Both the position numbers and the translations under genes were made by a program. Positions 36,341 to 44,544 of a DNA stretch of 64,000 nt are shown one piece after another. This DNA comes from Nocardia jejuensis NBRC 103114 (lineage in GTDB: Bacteria > Actinomycetota > Actinomycetes > Mycobacteriales > Mycobacteriaceae), in NCBI RefSeq assembly GCF_001613145.1, contig NZ_BDBU01000013.1:186001-250000 (forward strand), given 5' to 3'. Positions within the stretch are counted from its first letter, which is position 1; every line of letters starts with the position of its first letter. The notes below the pieces were generated by a model that worked only from the letters and a program-made list of their open reading frames with translations, was not told where the DNA came from and did not search any database.

Positions 36341-38233
36341 GTGGCCGATTCGCTGTCCGACAGGGCATTCGATCTATTGCGCACGCACGGACCGCTCCGG
36401 GACGAGGAGTGGGTCGCGCTGCTGCTGCGCGAACGGCTGGGTGATCGGCTCGAGGCGCTCGACCTCGTTCAGAACTGCGACTCCCCCGCACTCGGCATGC
36501 TGCCGGACGGCCGCAATATCGCACTGGACACACTGCTCGAGGGTCGCGTGCTGACCCACCGGCTCACCCGCGCCGAGGTCGCCTCGGGCGTTGTCGCGGT
36601 CGACGCCGACCTCGGGCCGATCCTGTGGACCGAGGACACCTCACTGGAGGGATTGGGCGGGGCGCGTGTGGGTTTCGCCGGTCTGGGCTCGGAGGTCTTC
36701 GGCGGGCAACGGCTCGAGGATCACGTCGAGGAAGTGCTCATGCTCGATCCCTCGCAGCTGACCCCGCTCGGCGTGGGATCGCTCATCGCGGTGACGATGA
36801 CGAACGGCGTCCCCCGGCTGCGGGCGGTGAGCGAGACCCCGTCGGCGCCGGATCTGTCCGCGGCGCTCGAGGCGCATCTACCCTCCGGGTCGGCGCACGA
36901 GGTGGACGAGGTCCTCTGGGCGCTGCTGCACGCCGATCCGGCCCTGTGCACCGCTCCGGCCCTTCCCCTCAGCGAGCTCGTCGCCGCCGCCGGATTCGTG
37001 GTGCGCGGAATCCATATCGCGCGAACGGGTTTCGACTGGGACGAGTTCGACGCCGAGATGGAGATCCGCGTCGTCATGGCGCAGTATCAGCTCGACAACG
37101 ACGGCGCGTACGCGGTACTGACCTTCGCGGTGCTGGTCCGGGCGCTGCGCGCGGTGCCCTCGACCCAGCGAGCGGCGTTCCTGCGCGACGCGGGAGTGGC
37201 GGGCATTCAGGCGTTCTCCGATCCCGATGTCGCCATGGCGGCCTATCTGGAGATCACCGACGATCCGGATTACGACCCGTCCGCCGTGATCGCGGCCGCC
37301 GAACACCTGCGAGCACGCAGCACGACCACGCTCGCGGCCGCGACCGCGTGGCTGGCGGGCAAGGCCGCCGAGGACGACGATCTGATCGCCCTGGCCGAGC
37401 AGTACTTCCAGGACGCGACCACCGCCGATCCGCACTGGGAACCCGCGACCTCGGACCTGGCGCGCTACGCGTTCGATCGGGGCGACCTTGCGCGCACCAT
37501 CGCCCTGCTGGACCGGACCACCCAGGGACCCTCGACCCCGACCTACTTGATCGTCCAGGCCATCATCGCGGCCGATCATCCCGATTTGGACCGCAACGAT
37601 CGGTGCTGGTGCGGGTCGGGTCGCAAGTACAAGATCTGCCATCTGGGCAACAGCGGACTCTCGATGCCGGATCGGGCGCGGCTGCTCTATCTCAAGGCGA
37701 TCGAGCATTGCGAGCAGGTCGATTGGTGGCCGGTCCGCCAGGAACTGGCCGAGATCCGCTCCGAGCACTGGGAGACCGACGAGGAATGGCTGGCCGTGCT
37801 GCACGATCCGCTGGTCGTGGACGTGATGCTGGACGAATGCGGCGGATTCGAGGATTTCCTGCGGCGGCGCGGGGAGCTGCTACCGGAGGCGGACCTGAGC
37901 CTGGCAGAGCGGTGGCGCGACGCACGGCGATCGGTCTTCGAGGTCGAATCCGCCGGGGAGGGCGATACCGTCGTGCTGCGGGATCTGCGCACCGGCGACC
38001 GGCACACCGTGCCCGCCGATGCGAGCACCGCGGCGGCTGGTGAGTTCTATTGCGGCCGAATGGTTCCGGTCGGGGCGGGGATGATGCTGGTCGGGTCCGT
38101 GGAAGAGGTCGAGGCAGATCGCTGCGCGGAGTTGCTACGGCTGCTGGACTCCGACGCCGACGGAGCCGACGTCATCGAATTCCTCAGTGTCCGTGAGTTG
38201 CCCGAGAGTGTCCGTGAGTCGCCCGAGGTGTGA
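36341..38233 (+). CDS. large SEC-C motif protein
   Basis: A 630-residue soluble, acidic protein. Near residues 420-433 it carries a zinc-binding SEC-C motif (RCWCGSGRKYKICH). Unusually the motif is internal: about 200 residues follow it. The N-terminal third looks like a winged-helix or degenerate regulator-like region (LRTHGPLRDEEWVALLLRERLG); the middle is helical and TPR-like (YFQDATTADPHWEPATSDLARYAFDRGDL). SEC-C motifs are found in SecA and many uncharacterised proteins, and mediate protein contacts. GTG 36341 is preferred over the GTG at 36323 because of the TACCGT box. Confidence 0.75.
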   Translation: MADSLSDRAFDLLRTHGPLRDEEWVALLLRERLGDRLEALDLVQNCDSPALGMLPDGRNIALDTLLEGRVLTHRLTRAEVASGVVAVDADLGPILWTEDTSLEGLGGARVGFAGLGSEVFGGQRLEDHVEEVLMLDPSQLTPLGVGSLIAVTMTNGVPRLRAVSETPSAPDLSAALEAHLPSGSAHEVDEVLWALLHADPALCTAPALPLSELVAAAGFVVRGIHIARTGFDWDEFDAEMEIRVVMAQYQLDNDGAYAVLTFAVLVRALRAVPSTQRAAFLRDAGVAGIQAFSDPDVAMAAYLEITDDPDYDPSAVIAAAEHLRARSTTTLAAATAWLAGKAAEDDDLIALAEQYFQDATTADPHWEPATSDLARYAFDRGDLARTIALLDRTTQGPSTPTYLIVQAIIAADHPDLDRNDRCWCGSGRKYKICHLGNSGLSMPDRARLLYLKAIEHCEQVDWWPVRQELAEIRSEHWETDEEWLAVLHDPLVVDVMLDECGGFEDFLRRRGELLPEADLSLAERWRDARRSVFEVESAGEGDTVVLRDLRTGDRHTVPADASTAAAGEFYCGRMVPVGAGMMLVGSVEEVEADRCAELLRLLDSDADGADVIEFLSVRELPESVRESPEV

Positions 38234-38248
38234 GCGCACCGCATCGGG

Positions 38249-38854
38249 TCAGTCGAGGTCGCGGGCGGTCAGCCCGCGGTAGACGAACCTGGTCAGTGTG
38301 TCCACGGCCTCGCCGTCGGACAGCGCCAGCGTGCCCTCCTCCACCGCCTGCAACAGGCTCGTGGTCACCATGAACATCATCGCGAGACTGACATCGGGCG
38401 AGCCCGGCAGCGTGATTCCCGCCGGGGCGAAGGTGTCGAGGTGGTCGGCGATGTCGGTGCGCTGCTGTACGCCGAACTGCGCTGCCAGACGAGCGAATTC
38501 GTCGCTCACGATGGCGGCCTGGCCGACCGCGCGCAGCACCGGCCAGTTGCGGCGGGCCCAGGTCCAGTAGCTCTCTATGTGGTACCGCACGGCGTCCGGG
38601 TCGGTGAAGTCCGCGCTGTGCGCCGGATCGTCCGCGTCCGCATCGGTCTCCTCGGCAAGCTCTTTCAGCAGCGCCTGCAGGATCTCTTCCTTGCTCGCGA
38701 AGTGGTTGTAGAACGAGCCCGCCGCCCGGCCGGCGGCCGCGGTGATGTCGGTGATCTTCGTATTGAGATACCCGCGTTCGGCGAACAGATCCCGGGCGGC
38801 GGCCTTGAGGGCCTGCTCGGTTTCCGCCGACTTCTCCTGGCGACGTCCGGCCAA
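38249..38854 (-). CDS. TetR-family regulator, likely repressor of the adjacent monooxygenase
   Basis: A 201-residue TetR protein. The helix-turn-helix is at residues 13-58 (RGYLNTKITDITAAAGRAAGSFYNHF), followed by a helical ligand domain. It starts with TTG at 38854, with AAGGAGG upstream at a 9-nt spacing. It diverges from the flavin monooxygenase gene, and a palindromic operator fills the 87-bp gap, the usual local-repressor arrangement. Confidence 0.88.
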   Translation of the reverse strand: MAGRRQEKSAETEQALKAAARDLFAERGYLNTKITDITAAAGRAAGSFYNHFASKEEILQALLKELAEETDADADDPAHSADFTDPDAVRYHIESYWTWARRNWPVLRAVGQAAIVSDEFARLAAQFGVQQRTDIADHLDTFAPAGITLPGSPDVSLAMMFMVTTSLLQAVEEGTLALSDGEAVDTLTRFVYRGLTARDLD

Positions 38855-38895
38855 TTCTCGCTACCTCCTTGACAGCGGACCGTACCACTCACAAT

Positions 38896-38928
38896 ACTGA
38901 ATCCATCTTCAGTGAATCTCAATTCAGT
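38896..38928. promoter_or_regulatory. operator with three ACTGAA/TTCAGT half-sites
   Basis: A perfect inverted repeat ACTGAA-N6-TTCAGT (38896-38913) is followed by a second TTCAGT (38923-38928), which with the intervening TGAAT forms another inverted pair (TGAAT-CTCA-ATTCA, 38913-38926). It lies between the divergent TetR and monooxygenase genes and close to the monooxygenase start. Confidence 0.7.
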
Positions 38929-38941
38929 TTATGGAGTTGGT

Positions 38942-40549
38942 ATGAATCCGCAGGTACTGATCGCGGGCGCGGGCCCCACCGGCCTCACGCTCGGCATCGA
39001 TCTCGCACGGCGTGGCGTGCGTGTGCGCATCGTCGAGCAGAGCGCGAGCTTCTTCGACGGATCGCGCGGGGACGGTCTGCAGCCGCGCACGCTCGAGGTG
39101 TTCGACGATCTCGGCGTGCTGGACGCGGTGCTGGCGGCCGGGACGCGACTGCCGGCCATGCACGTGTTCCTGGGCGGGCAGTTCGTCATGGAGCGGCGAA
39201 TGAGCGAATGGCGTGAGCCCACTCCAGAGATCCCGCAGCCGAATGCGTGGGTGCTCGGGCAATCCGATACCGAGGGGCTGCTGCGCGACCGGCTCGCGGA
39301 GTTCGGCGTGCAGGTCGAACTCGCCACCGCGCTGGTCGATTTCGCGGCGGACGAGCAGGGCGTCACCGTGCGGCTCTCGCACGAGGGCGTCGAGGAATCG
39401 GTGCGGGCCGACTACCTGGTCGGGGCCGACGGTGGGCGCAGCACCGTGCGCAAGGCGCTCGGCATCGCCTTCGAGGGCACCACCGACGAATCGATTCGGA
39501 TGCTGCTCGGCGATGTGCGCGCCGACGCGCTCGATCACGGCAACGGGTACTGGTTCGCCGAGGCCGAGTCGCCGATGGAGGGAATCGTCATGTCCCCGTT
39601 GCCCGGTGGGCGCAAGTTCCAGTTCGCCGCCCCACTGACCGGCGAGGCCGAGCCGACCCTGGCGGTACTGCAGGACTACCTGACCCTGCGCTCGCACCGC
39701 GAGGACATCGAGCTGACCGATCTGAGCTGGTCGACGGTGTGGCGGCCGAATATCCGCCTGGCCGAACGCTTCCGGATCGGCCGGGTCTTCCTGGCGGGCG
39801 ACGCGGCGCACGCGCATCCGCCCACGGGTGGCCAAGGTCTCAATACCGGCGTGCAGGACGCGTACAACCTGGGCTGGAAACTCGAAGCGGCACTGCACGA
39901 TCCGAGCCCGGCGACCGCGGCGCTGCTGGACACCTACGAGACCGAGCGCCGCGCCATCGCGGCCCAGATCCTCGGCGTGAGCTCCGAACTACTGGACAAG
40001 ACGGTCAACGGGGAGGCGGACGCCATGGATCGCGACCACACTCACCAACTGGACCTCACCTATCGGAACCTGATGCCGCGCAGCGCGTCCGCCGGGGACG
40101 GCGCGGGTCTGCTCCGAGCCGGGGACCGAGCGCCGGACTCGCCGTTGATCGACGTCGACGGGAGCACTGTGCGCCTGTTCGATCTGTTCCGCGGCCCGCA
40201 TGCCACCGTGCTGCTGTTCGGCGACGCCACCTCGAGGGCTGTGACCACGCCGTCGACCGTCGCGCGCGGCATCGACGAACCACGGCATGCGGCAACGCAA
40301 ACCGTGGGATCGGGGGGTGTCCTGACCGCCTCGGCCCCGGAGGCTCTGTCGCAGAGCGGTCGCGGCGCGACATGGCCGCGGACGCGGGTGGTGCGGGTGG
40401 CTGCCGCCGGGTCCGCGGACTCACCGGCGGACGGGGCTGACCAGGTGCTCGTGGACGGCGCCGGTCATGCGCACCGGGCGTACGGGATCACCGGCGCGGC
40501 CGTGGTCCTGGTGCGACCGGACGGGTATGTGGGCGAGCTGATTCGCTGA
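38942..40549 (+). CDS. class A FAD-dependent aromatic monooxygenase (PheA/TfdB family)
   Basis: A 535-residue flavoprotein. It has the ADP-binding GxGxxG (AGAGPTGLTLGIDLARRG, residue 8 on), the DG motif YLVGADGGRSTVRK (near 165) and the GD motif VFLAGDAAHAHPPTGGQGLN (near 285). A thioredoxin-like C-terminal domain follows but looks eroded. Such enzymes hydroxylate phenols, polyketides or antibiotics such as rifampicin using NAD(P)H and O2; the substrate cannot be told. ATG at 38942 has GGAG upstream. Likely controlled by the divergent TetR. Confidence 0.88.
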   Translation: MNPQVLIAGAGPTGLTLGIDLARRGVRVRIVEQSASFFDGSRGDGLQPRTLEVFDDLGVLDAVLAAGTRLPAMHVFLGGQFVMERRMSEWREPTPEIPQPNAWVLGQSDTEGLLRDRLAEFGVQVELATALVDFAADEQGVTVRLSHEGVEESVRADYLVGADGGRSTVRKALGIAFEGTTDESIRMLLGDVRADALDHGNGYWFAEAESPMEGIVMSPLPGGRKFQFAAPLTGEAEPTLAVLQDYLTLRSHREDIELTDLSWSTVWRPNIRLAERFRIGRVFLAGDAAHAHPPTGGQGLNTGVQDAYNLGWKLEAALHDPSPATAALLDTYETERRAIAAQILGVSSELLDKTVNGEADAMDRDHTHQLDLTYRNLMPRSASAGDGAGLLRAGDRAPDSPLIDVDGSTVRLFDLFRGPHATVLLFGDATSRAVTTPSTVARGIDEPRHAATQTVGSGGVLTASAPEALSQSGRGATWPRTRVVRVAAAGSADSPADGADQVLVDGAGHAHRAYGITGAAVVLVRPDGYVGELIR

Positions 40550-40625
40550 GATCGGCCGCCTCGACGCATCCCGTCCGGTTGGTCCTTTTCATCCTCGATC
40601 GGACGGAAAGACGCCCCGGGCGCGG

Positions 40626-40631
40626 TAGCGT
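40626..40631 (+). promoter_or_regulatory. -10 box (TAGCGT) upstream of the tail-anchored protein gene
   Basis: TAGCGT lies 8 nt before an ATG at 40640 that opens a 20-codon ORF. The long gene starts 127 bases further on. Confidence 0.4.
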
Positions 40632-40639
40632 CGCGGACC

Positions 40640-40702
40640 ATGCAGAATGATCTTGCTGCCGCACAGGACGATTCACCGCGACCGGTTACGAGAACACCGT
40701 AA
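40640..40702 (+). CDS. possible 20-codon upstream ORF
   Basis: ATG to TAA encodes MQNDLAAAQDDSPRPVTRTP. It begins at the right distance from a TANNNT box for leaderless translation and ends 64 bases before the ATG of the long gene. It could be a leader peptide that affects translation downstream, or chance. Confidence 0.3.
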   Translation: MQNDLAAAQDDSPRPVTRTP

Positions 40703-40766
40703 GGTTGTCGCGGCGACCGTTCGGGGCGGCTGGCAGGTAGAGGCATCGGTCAGAGGTGGTCTAGGG

Positions 40767-42614
40767 ATGTTGGTGAAGGTCCGCAACGACGACCCGTCGC
40801 GGCTGTCGAGCACCGAACGCACCGTCGTGAACTGGCTCAAGTCGTGGAGCGGGCCGCACGCCGTGCCCGGAATCGCGATCGTGCAGTGTCAGGACGCGGA
40901 TGTCGTGGTGTGGACGCCGCAGACCTGCGTGGTGGTGGGCGTGCACGGTTTCACCGAGCGCGTGACCGGCACCCTCGCCTGCGCCCAGGACGAACCGTGG
41001 ACGGTCGAGGGCAAGCCCGCCCCCATCGACGGCGATGCCGATCCGCTGGAGCGGGTGCGGCGTCAGACCGCGGACCTGGCCCGGCAGCTGCGCTCCGCAC
41101 CCGGACGCGAGCAGGTTCCGGTCAGCGGCCTGGTGCTGCTGGTCCCCCAGCTCGGCAGCCGGGTCAAGCTCGAGAAGGGCGCGCTGCCACCGGGCATCGA
41201 CGTACTGATCGGCGACGGTCCGTCCTCGCTGCGCTCGTACTTCACGACCATCGCCGACGGCGCGGACCCCTCCTGGGACGCCGCGCAGGTCGGCCAGGCG
41301 CTCGGAGCGCTCGGATTCGCCGCCGCCGCAACCTATTCCGACCTCGTCGCCGAAGGCTTCGCACCACCGGAGTCCGCGCGCAACGCCCCGCCGCCCATGT
41401 CGGTCGCACCCACGGTGGTGGTGCCGTCGGTGCCGATCCAGTCCGCCGAAGAGCCGGAACCGCCTCCCGCAGCGAGTAATTCGCCGCGATCGGGTTCGCC
41501 GAGCGGGTCCGGTGCCGGTGCACCGGGCGCCGGGGATGCACCGGGTACCGGCGGCGCGTCGGGTACTCGGGGTGCTGCCGGCGCGGCGGTCGCGGGTGGC
41601 GTCCTCGGCGCGGGCGCCGCCGCAGGCATGCGCCGCACCGCAGGCCAGGGTGGGGATACCGGTGCCGGTAGCGGCCGGGAAGCTGATACCGGCACGGGCC
41701 GTGGTGATGAGGCCGGTTCCCGGACTGGCGCGACAGCCCCTGCAGGCGCGGGTGGCGCAGGCACAGGTGCGGGAGGTGGCGCAGCAGCCGGGGGCGCTGG
41801 TGAGGCGGAAAACGTCCGAGGCAGTGGCCGGGGTCCGCAGGACCCGCCCGCCGCGGGTCCCGGTTCCGACCGCGACACTTCCGCCGCACAACAGGTTCCG
41901 CCCGAGGAGAAGAAGTCGGGCCGTGGCTCCCGCACCGGTGCCGTGGTCGCGGGCGCCGCAGGGGCTGCCGCGGCAGCCGCCGCGTACCGCGCGATCTCCG
42001 GCAGCTCCGAATCCCATCACCCCGACGAGTCGCGCCCGGCGGGCGGCCCAGGGCAGCCAGCGGAGTCCCGCCGGTCCGCCGATCCCCGGCAGCCCGCCGC
42101 GCCGAATCAGCCCGTCCCGCCGCAGTCTCTCGCTCCCGGCGGCCCGCAACGCGGGCAGCCACCCTATTCCGGCCCGCAGCAACCGGGCACTCCCCCACGA
42201 CCGATGGCGCAGCCGGGCATGCCGCCGCCGGGCGGACCCGGCCGATACGGCCCCGCACCTTCCGAATCCAGCCCGCACACCGCCTACGCCGGCGGTCCCG
42301 CGCAACCGGCGGCCCCCGGCTTCCCGGTCTGGCCGGACCAGCGCCCCGCCGCCGAACCCGCCCGACGCCGCCGCCCCCGCCGCGACTTCAGCATCCTCGG
42401 GGCCCTGCTGCTGCTCCTGCTCGTCCTCGTCGTCGCCGTCATGTGCTCCGGCCACAGCACCCGCAACGACGACAACGATCACCCCGCACCCCTGACCACC
42501 ACCACAACCCACCGCGCCACCAGCACCACCACCGACCCCACCGTCCCGAGCGAACGCCCCGCCCCCGCCTGCTTCCCCCTCGCCCCCTGCGACGAGCCCC
42601 CACCCTTCCGCTGA
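40767..42614 (+). CDS. Gly/Ala/Pro-rich tail-anchored membrane protein
   Basis: 615 residues. Residues 1-190 form a globular domain (VNWLKSWSGPHAVPGIAIV, then DADVVVWTPQTCVVVGVHGF) that resembles the start of nuclease-related NERD domains; this resemblance is weak. Residues 200-540 are low-complexity: first Gly/Ala/Thr-rich, then Pro/Gln/Gly-rich. One membrane helix follows (LLLLLLVLVVAVMC, near residue 550), with a 50-residue Thr/Pro-rich tail ending with two Cys. The globular domain should face the cytosol and the tail the outside (inference). ATG 40767 has GAGGTGG upstream. Confidence 0.75.
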   Translation: MLVKVRNDDPSRLSSTERTVVNWLKSWSGPHAVPGIAIVQCQDADVVVWTPQTCVVVGVHGFTERVTGTLACAQDEPWTVEGKPAPIDGDADPLERVRRQTADLARQLRSAPGREQVPVSGLVLLVPQLGSRVKLEKGALPPGIDVLIGDGPSSLRSYFTTIADGADPSWDAAQVGQALGALGFAAAATYSDLVAEGFAPPESARNAPPPMSVAPTVVVPSVPIQSAEEPEPPPAASNSPRSGSPSGSGAGAPGAGDAPGTGGASGTRGAAGAAVAGGVLGAGAAAGMRRTAGQGGDTGAGSGREADTGTGRGDEAGSRTGATAPAGAGGAGTGAGGGAAAGGAGEAENVRGSGRGPQDPPAAGPGSDRDTSAAQQVPPEEKKSGRGSRTGAVVAGAAGAAAAAAAYRAISGSSESHHPDESRPAGGPGQPAESRRSADPRQPAAPNQPVPPQSLAPGGPQRGQPPYSGPQQPGTPPRPMAQPGMPPPGGPGRYGPAPSESSPHTAYAGGPAQPAAPGFPVWPDQRPAAEPARRRRPRRDFSILGALLLLLLVLVVAVMCSGHSTRNDDNDHPAPLTTTTTHRATSTTTDPTVPSERPAPACFPLAPCDEPPPFR

Positions 42615-42629
42615 GCCCGGTGACATCGC

Positions 42630-42935
42630 CAACGACTTCACCGGTGGTTGCGGTCGGCCAGGCGCACCGATAGCTCTCCCGAAGGGGCGCGGTCCGATTC
42701 GCGTACAGGTCTCCGGGGTCGGCAATCTTGTCGACACCGTATGAGTCGAGGCCGCACCATGCCTCGTTGCACAAGCCGACGTGCCAGGATTCGGCGCTGC
42801 ACGAGTCGGCACCCTGCGGCGCGTACGAGACACCGGCTACCCGATCGAGCTCACTGCGATGAGCGCGGCCCCGCGAACCCTGGTGCGGCGGCCGATGTTC
42901 CCGCACCTCTGCCCGTTGTCCCTCAGCGTCGCCAT
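42630..42935 (-). pseudogene. possible frameshifted small secreted protein gene
   Basis: On the minus strand an ATG at 42935 opens a high-GC3 frame that reads MATLRDNGQRC and then a short Ala/Val-rich stretch, and stops at TAG 42839. From there another frame continues with strongly protein-like sequence: SYAPQGADSCSAESWHVGLC, then NEAWCGLDSYGVDKIADPGD, then a Cys-containing end. One frameshift near 42840 would join the two. Five Cys residues would suit an exported protein. The 3' end runs into the convergent neighbour, so the original stop is lost or unclear. Family unknown. Confidence 0.3.
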
Positions 42936-43023
42936 CTACGTGATGGTCTTGATTGCCTCGACCGCCGACTCCTGATCCGCCGGGCCCTTCAAGCCGCACT
43001 GAGTGGCCGAACCCGAATACAGA

Positions 43024-43055
43024 ACCGCCGCCGAGTCTTTCGACTCGGCGGCGGT
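43024..43055 (-). terminator. ctaB terminator hairpin
   Basis: A perfect 14-bp stem (ACCGCCGCCGAGTC and its complement) with a TTTC loop, 22 bases beyond the ctaB stop. Confidence 0.8.
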
Positions 43056-43077
43056 CTCGTATCGAGGATCGGGTGGC

Positions 43078-44070
43078 TCAGGACCAGCCGAAGAGGGTGT
43101 GGCCCAGGGTGTTCCAGCCCAGGACCGAATCCACGGCCAGACCGCAGAACACCACGGCCAGGTAGTTGTTGGACTGCAGGAACAGGCGCAGGGGCTTGAC
43201 CGGCTCGCCGCGGCGCACGCCGGAGTAGAGCTGGTGGGCCATCAGCAGGAACCAGGCGCCCGCGACGAGAACCGTTGCGGCGTAGACCACACCGGCAGCG
43301 GGGGCCAGGGCGAAGGTCGCCAGCACGGTGAGCCAGGTGTAGATGACGATCTGCTTGGTGACGACCTGTTCGGTGGCGACCACCGGCAGCATGGGCACGC
43401 CCGCCGCCTTGTAGTCCTCCTTGTAGCGCATGGCCAGCGCCCAGGTGTGCGGCGGTGTCCAGAAGAAGATCACCAGGAACAGCACGATGGCGGGCCAGGC
43501 GATGTTTCCGGTCACCGCGGACCAGCCGACGAGGGCGGGCATACAGCCGGCCGCGCCGCCCCACACCACGTTCTGCGAGGTGCGGCGCTTGAGGCCGAGG
43601 GTGTAGACGAAGACGTAGAACAGGATGGTCGCGACGACCAGCACACCGCTGAGCAGGTTCGCCTGCCACCACAGCCAGGCGAAGGACCCCAGCCCCAGCG
43701 CGATGCCGAAGACCGCGGCATTGCGGGTGGGCACGGCCTCGCGCGCCAGCGGACGCTTGGACGTCCGCTTCATCACCTTGTCGATATCGGCGTCCGCGAC
43801 GCAGTTGAGCGTGTTCGCGCTCGCCGCACCCATCCAGCCACCGAAGAGCGTCGCCAGAATCAGGCCGAGGTCGGCGTGACCGCGATCGGCCAGCAGCATG
43901 GTCGGAATCGTCGCGACGAGCAGCAGCTCGATCACGCGTGGCTTGGTGAGCGCGATGTAGGCGAACACGCGCCGCACACCTGCGGACAGCGGCCCGCTGC
44001 CCGTGATGCGGTCGGCCAGCACCGTCCCGGAGGAGCCGTGAGCGCCACCCGGCTGTTGCCCAATCCGCAC
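43078..44070 (-). CDS. ctaB: protoheme IX farnesyltransferase (heme O synthase)
   Basis: A 330-residue UbiA-family prenyltransferase with about nine membrane helices. The two acidic motifs are present: [22 protein letters not shown] (the NxxxDxxxD-type site) and [40 protein letters not shown] is a signature of CtaB. It adds farnesyl to heme b to give heme O, the substrate of CtaA encoded at 22 kb. The GTG at 44070 follows GAGGAG; an in-frame ATG eight codons upstream is an alternative. Divergent from tkt. Confidence 0.94.
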   Translation of the reverse strand: MRIGQQPGGAHGSSGTVLADRITGSGPLSAGVRRVFAYIALTKPRVIELLLVATIPTMLLADRGHADLGLILATLFGGWMGAASANTLNCVADADIDKVMKRTSKRPLAREAVPTRNAAVFGIALGLGSFAWLWWQANLLSGVLVVATILFYVFVYTLGLKRRTSQNVVWGGAAGCMPALVGWSAVTGNIAWPAIVLFLVIFFWTPPHTWALAMRYKEDYKAAGVPMLPVVATEQVVTKQIVIYTWLTVLATFALAPAAGVVYAATVLVAGAWFLLMAHQLYSGVRRGEPVKPLRLFLQSNNYLAVVFCGLAVDSVLGWNTLGHTLFGWS

Positions 44071-44544
44071 TGTTTCTCCTCGCACGCCGTGCATTTCTGA
44101 TCCTGGTCTGGACTTGCAGCGCGCTCTGCCGACTCCTGAGCACAGCCCGGCGGCGCAGCCACTACTACAGAGCATGGTAGACCCACGCGGACCATGCTCT
44201 CGCCCAGGTCCACCCATGGCGCGCAGCGAGTCCCGGCCGATGCGCCATCCGGTGTGCGCCGCGCCACTCGTGCGATATCGCGTCCGAGACCCGTTCGCGA
44301 CCCGTCTCGTGGAGGATCACGGACAGGTCCGCGCACGGATACGACATACGACACCGCCCACGGTGAAGATGGGTTCCCGCGTGGGAGAGAATCGCCCACC
44401 CTTAGGGTGGTGGGTAGACCGGTGCGCCTGCGGTTCCCTTGCAAGACCTTCGGGTTGCCCACGCAAGCCCTTGGGAGCACCCACCCCGCCACCAAGCCGC
44501 CGACAACCCACATCGTTGACGAGAAGGTCAGGAGAACCTCGGTC
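44071..44544. other. 474-bp divergent promoter region between ctaB and tkt
   Basis: Contains the inverted repeat at 44170-44199, a second small hairpin CCACCC-TTA-GGGTGG at 44396-44410, and the tkt ribosome binding site. Parts of the region are open in several frames, but no start with supporting signals was found, so I call no gene. Confidence 0.5.
44170..44199. promoter_or_regulatory. inverted repeat in the ctaB-tkt intergenic region
   Basis: GAGCATGGT and ACCATGCTC form a perfect 9-bp inverted repeat with a 12-nt spacer. It lies 100 bp upstream of ctaB and could be an operator for either gene. The binding protein is unknown. Confidence 0.45.

Larger units (their letters stand above)
42615..43077. 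other. 463-bp intergenic region with degraded coding traces
   Basis: Between the convergent ends of the tail-anchored protein gene and ctaB. It holds the ctaB terminator hairpin. On the minus strand roughly 42630-42830 there is protein-like sequence without a proper start or stop (described as a possible pseudogene). I see no RNA gene. Confidence 0.5.

Noticed and set aside
42439..42999. A 186-codon minus-strand ORF taken as a whole
   Set aside because: Its last 60 codons are the antisense of the tail-anchored protein gene and its first 50 codons are in a poor frame; only the middle looks coding, so I listed it as a possible pseudogene instead.
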